Shown here: one piece after another, positions 29,576-38,195 of the stretch
How positions within the stretch are numbered: position 1 is the stretch's first letter
How the letters are laid out: each line of letters opens with the position of its first letter
Assembly: GCF_000151315.2 (NCBI RefSeq)
Contig: NW_011887303.1
Location: 134,001-198,000 of the forward strand
Origin: Capsaspora owczarzaki ATCC 30864
Taxonomy: Eukaryota; Opisthokonta; Filasterea
Direction: 5' to 3'
DNA: 64,000 nucleotides
Made by a program: the position numbers and the translations under genes
Notes under the pieces: model-generated
What the model saw: the letters and a program-made list of their open reading frames with translations, nothing else
Database searches by the model: none
What the model was told of the DNA's origin: nothing

Positions 29576-30801
29576 TGGGCTCTTCTTGGTGATGGCCAAA
29601 CCCGTTGTTTGTTGTTTGACGAGATGGCGTTTAGCATTCAAAAAGTACAGGCTGCTTTTTGTTTGATTTCAAACGTCCTGTGTTGTATTCTATGTATCAG
29701 TACTTGTTTTGTTTTGTTTTTTCTATTGCTCGTTTCCCATCGCTTCATTGTACACATAGACTGTTTTCTTTCGATTTTACTGTGCCCTCATTGAATACAT
29801 TGATATTGCTTGATGAATAAATTCTCGTTGATTCGGCCATTGGCTAATGGTGCTGAAACAGTTCAATTTACTTGGTCTTTCTTGTTGAACTATGGTCGAA
29901 ATTCAACGCAATGCTCAACATCACATTTAGTCACCGGTCTTCACTCCTGTTTCGTTCGTTTCTTCTTTCCTCTTTCGTTTTTGTTTGTTTTGGTTGGCGT
30001 TTCCCCTCCCTCTTCCTCCAAAGTAAGCCACCGCGCATCATCTCCAGCAACAATGCGCTATTCTCTCTCGATTGTCTTCCGCGCCTTTTGACGCGACTCT
30101 CTACCGCATTGGTTGCGAGGTCGGCAATGACGAGCGGAGCATTTGGGGCTAGCAGAAAAGGAACCAATAAACAACAACAACCAAACTCCAAAACGAACGG
30201 CCGCCGCTGGCTAGACCGATGATGCGATTCGAAATCAACAGCTCTACTCAGACTCGAGCACCATTGCAGACGAATGCAGGTGCCGCATAAACATAGTGCG
30301 CAGAGGGCAAACGGAACATCATGACAACCGCAACAACAACAACAACAACAACAATAAACCGCGACGAAACAGCCAGCTGTCTCGAGTGCACTCTTTCTCC
30401 TTCCGCCACTCTGACTCTCGCATGCGTCCTGTGGCATCAAGCTGATCAAATCAAGCGGAAGACATGACGTGGGTGGAAGGGAGCAGCGGGGGCCCAGCGA
30501 CCGGACTGCCGCGGTTGCACGACAAAACCCACAAAAAAACAAACAAAAACAAAAAAAAAAAAAAACAAAAAAAAAGTCAAAAAACAAAACAAGAAGAAGA
30601 AGAAAAAACAAACAAAACAAACAAAACAAACTAAAACAAACCAAATCAAAACGCTCCGCACACAACCTGCTGAGAACCAATGGGACAAAGTCTCCGCCAA
30701 GTTTCAGAAACCGGTTTTTGGCACCATTCCTGTTGCGAGCGATGGGTTCTGAAATGCTCCGTGCTCACTTTGTAAATTGTCTCTGCTTCACATCCTCAAA
30801 G
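29576..30801. other. spacer upstream of the LRR receptor, containing repeat block A
   Basis: About 1.2 kb. It has a possible polyadenylation signal (AATAAA near 29816) for the gene on the left, and a segment (about 30010-30150) homologous to one at about 37305-37445. An A/AAC-rich run occupies about 30530-30650. No exon is recognised. The LRR frame is open upstream to an ATG at 30742, but the signal peptide starts at 30802. Confidence 0.5.
30010..30150 (+). repeat. repeat block A (diverged copy of 37305-37445)
   Basis: Shares CTCCAAAGTAAGCCACCG / CTCCAAGTAAGCCAACG, then GCTATT..CTC, a GCCTTTTGA-like stretch, GCGAGGT and GCGGAGCATTT, in the same order and on the same strand as the block at 37305-37445. 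The two flank the LRR receptor gene. Identity is partial, so the duplication is not recent. Confidence 0.65.
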
Positions 30802-33800
30802 ATGACGCCAAAAGGGCTTGCTTTTGGTGTGCTGCTGTCGCTGTTCTGCGTGATTTCTCACGTCCAGGTGGCGCAAGCAGTCAATGCCTGTGACCCCGGC
30901 GTGTGCGACTGCTCGGGAACGTTTGTCGACTGCTACGGCGAAACCCTCACAACCATTCCAACGGGAATCCCAGTCGACACAACGATGCTGTAGGTGTTTC
31001 CGGTCGCGCTGAACTTGAATCGAAGCATCGTCCTCATGATTCGCATACCGTCGACAGGAGATTGAGCAGCAACCAAATCACTGGCATTGCACCCTCGGCA
31101 TTTACAGGCCTGACTGCACTGACTGTCTTGTAAGCAAGCATAAGCAAGCAGAAGAGAAAAAAAAAACCAAAAAACAACATGTTCAATCCATGCACAACCG
31201 GCTCATCTGATTTTTTTATATAGGAGTCTGTCGTACAACCAGATCACCAGCATTCCCGTCTCTGCATTCGCAGGCCTTGACGCGCTGACACGATTGTACG
31301 CAAGCAAGGCATTAGAAATCAAGCACAAACAGCTCACTCGTTTGCAAACTTTTCTGCATGTAGGGATCTGAGCAGCAACTTGATCACCAGCATTTCCGCA
31401 TCTGCATTCCCATCCCTGACTGCGCTGACTGAACTGTAAGCAAGAAAAGCATGGGATATCACAGATTGCATGCCGGCTCATTCGCTCGAGACTGCATTCA
31501 AAGGAATTTGCAGGGCAACCTGATCACCAGCATACCCGCGTCGCTATTCACCGGCCTGACTGCGCTGCGTTGGCTGTAAGGAAGCAACAACGTGACGAGT
31601 CCATCACAAACAAAACGGCTCACTCGTTTGCACCTCATCTGTAGTCCTCTATCTAACAACCAGATCACCAGCATTGCGGCAAATGCATTCAATGGCTTGA
31701 GTGCGGTGACTCTCATGTAAGCAAGCAAAAACAGAAAGAAGCACTGACACGCACACACGACGGCTAATGTGGAGACAACTCCATATTTTGACATGCTTGT
31801 AGATATCTGCAGACCAACCAGATCACCGACCTTTCCCCAGCCACGTTTACAGGCCTGGCGGCGCTGACTGAGTTGTAAGCAAGGTACTATGGCAGGACGA
31901 ATCAAGCGCAATTGGCTCACTCGTATTGCTCATCTGTCTGTAGATATCTGATGGGCAACCAGATCACCAGCATTCACGCTTCTACATTCGCAGGTTTGAC
32001 TTCGCTCGAGAATCTGTAAGCAAGCAAGGACGCGAAGAATCGCACACAAAACCGCCGATTCATTGACGGCCGTTTGTAGGGATTTGCAAGACAACAAGAT
32101 CACCGAGGTTCCCGCCTCAGCATTTACGGATCTGTCCGCACTGACTGGACTGTAAGCAGGCAACGTCACCAAGAGTCATACACACAGACGGCTCACTCTT
32201 TGGCGACTCCATTGGTAGAACTTTGCAAGACAACCAAATCACCGAGATTCCCGCCTCCGCATTCGCAGGCCTGACTGTGCTGGAAATTTTGTAAGTGACG
32301 AAAGCGAAGAAGCACACACTGACATCTCACTCGTTCGCGGCTCTTTCCGTAGGAATCTGCAAGGCAACCAGATCACCAACATTCCTGAAACTGTATTTGC
32401 AGACCTTACGGCGCTGGAAACCTTGTAAGCAGTCAAAGCGATGAAGATAATCTCACACAGACGACTCAATTTTTGACGGCTGTCTGTAGGAATTTGCAAG
32501 ACAACCAGATCACCAGCATTCCCGCCTCCGCATTCGCAGACCTTACTGCGCTGCGTTCCTTGTAAGCAAGCAAAGACACGAAGAATTCATACATAAGCTT
32601 AATCATCGACGGGTGTCTGTAGGGATTTGCAGGACAACAACATCACGAGCATTCCCGCCTCGGTATTCACAGGCTTGTCTGCACTGAACGAACTGTAAGC
32701 AAGCAACAAAGGCACAAAGAATCACACATCAGCGACACTCACTCGTTTGCGACTGTATGTGCAGGAAGTTGCACACTAACAAGATCACTGACCTTTCCGC
32801 CTCTGTTTTCGCAAGCCTGACTGCGCTGGCTGTCTTGTAAGCGAGCAAAGACACGATGAATCACACGCAAACAGCTCACTGGTTGGCGACTGTCTGTAGG
32901 GAGTTGCAAAGCAACCAAATCACCGAGATTTCCGCAAACGCATTCACAGGGCTAACTGCGCTGACAAAATTGTATGCAAACGAACAGATATGAGAATCGC
33001 ATGTCGGGTATTGTTGGCTGACTTCGTTGGCGACTCTGGCTCCAGGGATCTATCCAGCTGCCAGATCACCAGCTTTTCCGTAGACGCATTCACAAGCCTG
33101 ACTGCGCTGCGAGATCTGTAAGCAAGAGACACACGTTGGAGCGTCAAACACACCGCTCATTGGGTTGCGACTCTATCTGTAGGTATTTGCACTTCAACCA
33201 GATCACCAGCATTCCCGCCTCTGCATTCACAGGATTGACTGCACTCTATGTCTTGTAAGCAAGCAAGAACGCGGAGGTGTCACGCGCGAATGGTGCACTT
33301 GTTGACGATTTGATCTGCAGAATCTTGGCCTACAACCAGATCACCAGCCTTCCCACAAACACATTCACAGGCCTGACTGCACTGAATACATTGTAAGCAA
33401 GCAATGACACGAGGAATCCCACACGAGCGCTTGCAACTTGTTGACGACTTTGTCTTTAGAACCCTGTCCTTCAACCCGATCACCAGCATTTCGGCAAACA
33501 CATTCACGGACTTGACTTCGCTGTTTTTCTTGTAAGCAAGCAGGGACAAGAAGAATCACGCGCTAAACAGCTAATGTCGGTTGCGACTCCTTTCGTAGAA
33601 TTCTGAACAACAACCAGATCACCAGCATTTCCGCAAACGCATTCGCTGGCCTTCCTGGGCTGAAGTACCTGTAAGCAAGCACTCCAAATGCACGTACTGA
33701 ACTTATTTCTCACTTTCAAGTTACTCGTAGTGTTTTGAGTGACAATCCCTTCACCACTTTGCCTCCTGGTCTGTTCCAGGGCTTGCCAAATGGACTTTCT

Positions 33801-34808
33801 TTATCGCTTTCGGGCCAGTATCTGAGACCTAACAACTTTACCTTGGGTGGGAACACGGTCGCTCCGCCCAGCACATACGGCAGTGCAGACGAACCGTACC
33901 GTAAGTTTGAGAGGCGACTGCAAATTCCCCCGGACATTGATTCATGTCACTGACAAATGTGTATATGTGCAGAATGTGACACAACCTGTGCCACCTGCTA
34001 CGACGCTGGGTCCGTTTCGTGTTGTGCAACCAACTGTCTGACCTGCACTTCATCCGATCCCTGCACTCAGTGCTATGACGGTTATGTGATGCTGGGTGGA
34101 TCATGCGTCTCGCTCGCTTCCATCGCTTCTGCTGCCTCGACCGTCTCCGCCTCGGTTGCCTCGATTGCCTCTGATATTTCCGTTGCCTCGGCGTCCGCTG
34201 CCACTGCGTCTTCAGCGTCAATTGCATCTCAGATGTCCGCGTCAGCCGCCAGCGCTTCTTCTGTATGGCAGACCTCGGCTGCATCGGCTGCATCCAATGC
34301 TCCGAACGAGTCGAGCGATGCATCTACTGGGCATATTATTGGCGGAATGATTGGTGGCGTGCTTGGTCTTCTCCTGTTGGTTGTGCTGGTTATGGCCCTT
34401 CGGCGCCGTCGCTCGTCGAGCGCATTGGCAACCACCACTATGGCTTCCAAATTGCGCGCATCAGCCTCTGGCTCGGAGCCTGCTTACCAGTCGGTTGATC
34501 ATAACAACATGGTTGCAAACGTTGCCAATCCAACCTATGAATCTTTGTCTGCTCCTAGCGACCATGCCTTGTACGAAGACGTTGGCGCAAAGCCCCGTCC
34601 TCCCGCGAGTTCGTCGGAGCATGTGTATGACGACGCAGCCGTGTCTGCCCCAAGTGCAATGCGCGCGCCAGGCAGCGGTGTCGAGTACGCCGATCCCTCG
34701 CTGCCCAATGCCTCGTCTGTTCGCGTGCCGCCCGTGTCTTCACCGACGACATACGCGACGATCGGTGTCGCACCATCCACGCCCAGCGGAAACGTCGAAT
34801 ACGCCTAA
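30802..34808 (+). CDS. LRR transmembrane receptor with tyrosine-motif cytoplasmic tail
   Basis: Twenty-two exons, 853 residues. Exon 1 (30802-30989) codes a signal peptide and a Cys-rich LRR cap (CDPGVCDCSGTFVDC). Exons 2-20 are each exactly 72 bp, each coding one 24-residue leucine-rich repeat (pattern LxLxxNQITSIPxxAFxGLTAL). Exon 21 (33731-33900) codes the last repeat and a linker. Exon 22 (33973-34808) codes a Cys-rich juxtamembrane domain (CDTTCATCYDAG...CTQCYDGY), a Ser/Ala stalk, one TM helix (GGVLGLLLLVVLVMAL, then RRRR, near residue 700) and a tail of about 135 residues. The tail has seven tyrosines: AYQSV, NPTYESL, LYEDV, VYDDA, EYADP, TYATI, EYA. NPTY is a PTB-binding form and YESL/YEDV/YATI fit SH2 or sorting motifs. 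No kinase domain is present. The ligand is unknown. Confidence 0.92.
31058..33670 (+). repeat. tandem array of 19 exon-intron units, one LRR each
   Basis: Exons at 31058, 31224, 31364, 31504, 31645, 31803, 31944, 32080, 32219, 32353, 32490, 32623, 32765, 32900, 33046, 33183, 33321, 33460 and 33599, each 72 bp long and phase 2. Introns are 60-94 bp. Most begin GTAAGCAAGCAA and many end CTGTAG, with shared inner words such as CACACA and GGCTCACTCGTTTGC. Unit length averages about 137 bp. Exon and intron were therefore probably duplicated together. Confidence 0.95.
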
Positions 34809-35162
34809 ATCGCATGCGTGTCCGTCCGTTCATGCCTCTTGCAAGACTTTCTGTGTGTTTTTTTTTTTTGTTTTTTCTGTGCTCCTTCACTGTGATGCCT
34901 GTTTTAATTCGACGAGGCTTGTTTTTTGTTTTTTTTTTTTTTCGAGCAAAAGCACCAACTGTTCCACCAAAAGGTCGACGACGGGCACAAAGTCTTTCAG
35001 TGTGAGACTGAACAAGAGAGTGAGGCAAATTGCGACCACAGCACACCCACAACTCCCGAATAGTTGCAACTGCACAAGTGCTCGTCCATCAACATTGTGT
35101 ATAGGTCGAGCTGGTGGCGCCACGACGACTTTGAGTTTTTGGTGATTTCGTTTGTCTCCGCT
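34809..35162. other. 3' flank of the LRR gene
   Basis: 354 bp with two T-rich tracts (34859-34876, 34920-34942). No gene seen. It ends at the left target-site copy (CCGCT, 35158-35162) of the inserted element. Confidence 0.5.
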
Positions 35163-35293
35163 TCTAGCCCGACTTGTACTGTTCGACTGCAAGACTGCAC
35201 GCAAACTTCAAACAAATTCCATAATCTTTTTTATGGGGAGGGTTTGCCAAAATCAGTGCAAAATCAGTGGGAAGACCATCCGGACACACACAA
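35163..35293 (+). repeat. left copy of 131-bp direct repeat
   Basis: Matches 36922-37052 with one mismatch (CCATAATC versus CCACAATC). Just beyond it, AACAGCCGTCCCC equals the reverse complement of bases found just inside the right end, so the following loop segment appears inverted here. Confidence 0.9.
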
Positions 35294-35516
35294 CAGCCGT
35301 CCCCGGGAACTTTGCCAGTCTTTGTGTACGCTATGACATTAGTCAAATCCTGCTTCGTGAACAGGCGCTTGGAAATTGGGTTGATGTTCATCCTCAGTGC
35401 TATATGATAGCGGAGAGAAAGAACTCGCTGCGGAGTCCCATGGTCCAAGCCTCGATCCTCAAAAATACACGTGTTTATGATACAATGAGCACCGAACAAG
35501 TCAAACATTTGCAAAA

Positions 35517-36505
35517 CTAGCGTCGGCCGATGAGATCGGCCATCTCGATGATGCTGTTAAGATCCTTTTGCGCACGCAGAGCGTATGCTTCCGGCAGCTT
35601 GGTCATATAAGCCTTGAGCTCATCGGGAGTCTTGTGAGCGCTAGCATGCGTGACGGAGTGGCGCTCAGTGCGAAGCCAGTACGCGACCATGAAGCTGCGG
35701 AATTCCCACATGGTGTCTGTGAAGTGTTGCTTCAGTTGCTTGATTTCCTCGTCATCATCGTCCCTGATTGTGTTCGAAACTTCAGCCAGGCGGTCGTTCG
35801 ACAATAAAGCGGGAGAGTAGCGCCCACGCCTGTGAAGGTCTTGTCACACGCACGGTAGGCCTTGAAGTTGGCATCATCCTCGGGAAACGCTTCGTCCAGA
35901 ACGTGGTTCACAAGCGTGCACATGGAATCTCCAAGATTGAGGAGAGCTTCCTTCTTGTCCGCCTGAGCCTTGAACTGATCAAAAGCGGTCTTGAGAGCAG
36001 CAATCTCTGCAACCACCTGAGTCTTGAACCGATCAAAAGAGCCAGCTTGCTCAACGATCCTGGCCCTCAAATTGACGATCTCTGACGCTTGAACAGCAAG
36101 CTGGGCTTCCAACGCCTCCACTTTCTGGAGAAGAGTGTCTCTCTCGGACGACGAGAGTTGTCGATTTTGAGTGACAAGCTCGCGATTTTGAGTGGCAAGG
36201 TTGCGATTGCTCGCAGAATCTGTTTCGATCTCGGCGTTGGACTGAAGCTGTTTGAGAAGCTTTCTTTGACTGAGAATAACACTCTCAAGCTCTTTAACGC
36301 GGAATACATGCTGATCTGTCGTTGTGACGAGATTAGCTTGCAGGGCTGCTTTCTCCGCCTCAAGAGCTTTGCGAGAACGCTCGCAGCTCTCGTGGCATTC
36401 TTCCAGTTGCTGACGAAGGGAATCAATTGAATCAGCAGCGTCGCCGAGAGGTGATGATGTGTGTGTCGAACCGCTTGGTGAGACCATTTGATATGGGGAG
36501 CTCAT
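35517..36505 (-). CDS. coiled-coil protein carried by the inserted element
   Basis: Two exons, 36505-35854 and 35779-35517, joined by a 74-bp intron (GTGCGT...GAAG) that restores one frame of 304 residues. Residues about 25-190 are a long heptad-like coiled coil (SLRQQLEECHESCERSRK, KVEALEAQLAVQASEI). A helical C-terminal part follows with TMWEFRSFMVAYWLRTERH and ends ADLIGRR. No DNA-binding or catalytic motif was recognised. Both ends lie inside the element bounded by inverted ends, so the gene probably moves with it. It could be an accessory protein of the element, a captured host gene, or a structural protein of an unknown element class. The intron acceptor GAAG is weak, which is the main doubt about the model. 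Confidence 0.6.
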
Positions 36506-36921
36506 CTGTCAATCACGAAGTCGGAGAATCTGTCGCATAGAACATGTTAGTATTCATCGGATTCAACAGAAAGCAGTGGGTGGTGCAATGCGAGATGTGC
36601 TGGAGGAGGCAAGGTGAAACGGAAGGTAGGGATGGATTTTTTTTTGTTTGTTTTTTGCGTTTGTTTCCGTTTGTTTGCGTGGGTCGTCTGCTGGCTCAAA
36701 GCCAGCTCAAACACAGAAAAGAAACAAGTCACTAGGGTGTCATCAATATGAACCAACCTACTCAAGGCGAAATGAACGAGGCACCGTACAACAGGAGTGT
36801 AGAAAGACTGCGTTTGGTGAATCTGCACTTTTTCAAATCAAAAATTGGAAATTGCGCCACCGTTGCTTTTATTGACAATCAGCTGAACTTGCAACTCATT
36901 TGACTGAGCAACAAGCCCGAC

Positions 36922-37110
36922 TCTAGCCCGACTTGTACTGTTCGACTGCAAGACTGCACGCAAACTTCAAACAAATTCCACAATCTTTTTTATGGGGAGG
37001 GTTTGCCAAAATCAGTGCAAAATCAGTGGGAAGACCATCCGGACACACACAATCTGCTGGACCCTCGAAGAGGGGACGGCTGTTTTGTGTGCAGTCTAAG
37101 TCGGGCTAGA
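36922..37110 (+). repeat. right copy of direct repeat plus right inverted end
   Basis: Starts TCTAGCCCGACTTG and ends AAGTCGGGCTAGA, so it looks like a 189-bp MITE on its own. However, its left neighbour (AGCCCGAC) does not match the CCGCT on its right, while CCGCT does match the left flank of 35163. It is thus better read as the right part of the larger element. Confidence 0.8.
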
Positions 37111-37115
37111 CCGCT

Positions 37116-38195
37116 CCATTGGGTTGCATCAGCAAGCTGCAAAACTCACACCAAACATTGCAATTGACATTTAAAAACAAGCAAAAACAAATAATGTTGA
37201 GTCATTCTTGTTTTTCAGTGTTTTTCAGTGTGGTTCCTTTTTTTTTGTTTTTTTTTTTTTTCCCTTCTATTTGGTGCTTCTTTCTTGCTTTCTCTTTCGC
37301 TTTCTCCAAGTAAGCCAACGCACATCACCACACCCAACCACTCGCTATTTTATTCTCTTTTGATTTCTCCGGGCCTTTGAAGTGGTCTCTGTCGCACTGC
37401 GAGGTTGGGAAACGAACAAGCGCAACAATAAGCGGAGCATTTTTCCATGAGTGTCGCGACAAAAAACAAAACAAAAACACAAAACAAAACAAAAAGCTTA
37501 CTTCAAACAAAAACGTGCTGATTGTTCTCCTTTTCCTGCCCCGCAGCGCTGATCCTCGAATGCCTCGTGTTGCAGCCAAGCCCATCACGCAGTACAGGGC
37601 GACGAACGGGGCGGAGGGGAGGAGGAGGAGGAGCAGGGCCAGTTGCAAAGTACGTTGACGATCGGGCCTTCATCGACGCGATTGTGTCCAACTCGCCAGT
37701 CTGGTCAGCAGCATTTAGAAGGTGAAATTGTCGCTTTCCAACATTTACTGCTTGTCTCGGATGGGCTTGTCATCTGGCAATTGATGGTGTATCTACGAAT
37801 AAAAGTGCGCCAGTTTAAGAACTGTGTTGTTTTAAAGCGGCGCTCTGTCGTATGGAGAGTGCCACAAACAACCACGGGGTCGCCTTTGTACTGCACAAAA
37901 GACACACCAGACAGTTCGTGCATGTGACTAAGTGCTTCAGCAGCAGCAAGCGCTTTTCCCCGTCCTGTTATTGCTGGTCCACTTCGAGTTCGACTTTGTG
38001 CTGCAATAAACGTGTGCACAAACGGCTTTAATCATGCGGTCTCAGAGCCAACAAAAGCAAACAGGAACAAACGAAATGTCGAACAGGGACACAGTCGAAG
38101 AAACCTCGAGCAACCACGCGAATCCAATACCAAAACCTTAAACAGCTTGCAAATAAACAAGACCCAGCCGGCTCAACTCTAATGCAACAGTGGCA
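37116..38195. other. spacer with repeat block B and weak coding-like scraps
   Basis: About 1.1 kb. It holds T-rich sequence, repeat block B (37305-37445) and a piece after a good acceptor (CCCCGCAG near 37546). That piece can be read ADPRMPRVAAKPITQYRA and has a GTACGT donor about 100 bp on, which looks like a possible single exon or gene remnant. A minus frame at 37705-38019 (SFVQYKGDPVVVCGTLH) is also unassigned. I cannot build a gene from these. Confidence 0.35.
37305..37445 (+). repeat. repeat block B (diverged copy of 30010-30150)
   Basis: Collinear short matches with block A (see that entry), same strand. Since block A precedes the LRR receptor and block B follows it, a former tandem duplication of the LRR gene with its upstream region is one explanation. 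A dispersed repeat is another. Confidence 0.65.

Larger units (their letters stand above)
35163..37110. mobile_element. 1.95-kb insertion with inverted ends, 5-bp target duplication and a coiled-coil gene; family unknown
   Basis: The left end begins TCTAGCCCGACTT and the right end closes with its exact reverse complement AAGTCGGGCTAGA; after two mismatched bases ACTG also pairs. Immediately outside, CCGCT stands at 35158-35162 and again at 37111-37115, a perfect 5-bp target-site duplication. A 131-bp segment at the left end (35163-35293) is repeated in direct orientation at 36922-37052 with one mismatch seen, near the right end. The only gene inside is a two-exon coiled-coil gene on the minus strand (36505-35517). 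No transposase, integrase or reverse transcriptase motif is visible, so it is non-autonomous or of an unrecognised type. Near identity of the end repeats and the intact target duplication suggest a fairly recent insertion. Confidence 0.75.

Noticed and set aside
29931-30680. 249-residue minus frame in the spacer before the LRR gene
   Set aside because: Mostly Phe/Cys/Leu from A-rich DNA read backward; its only interest is the repeat block it covers.
31058-33670. Regularly spaced repeats resembling a CRISPR-like array
   Set aside because: The repeated 72-bp units code leucine-rich repeats and are bounded by GT-AG sites; the spacers are related introns, not unique inserts.
36922-37110. Stand-alone 189-bp MITE
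   Set aside because: It has inverted ends, but its left flank lacks the CCGCT found on its right; the matching CCGCT is at 35158, so the larger element is the better unit.
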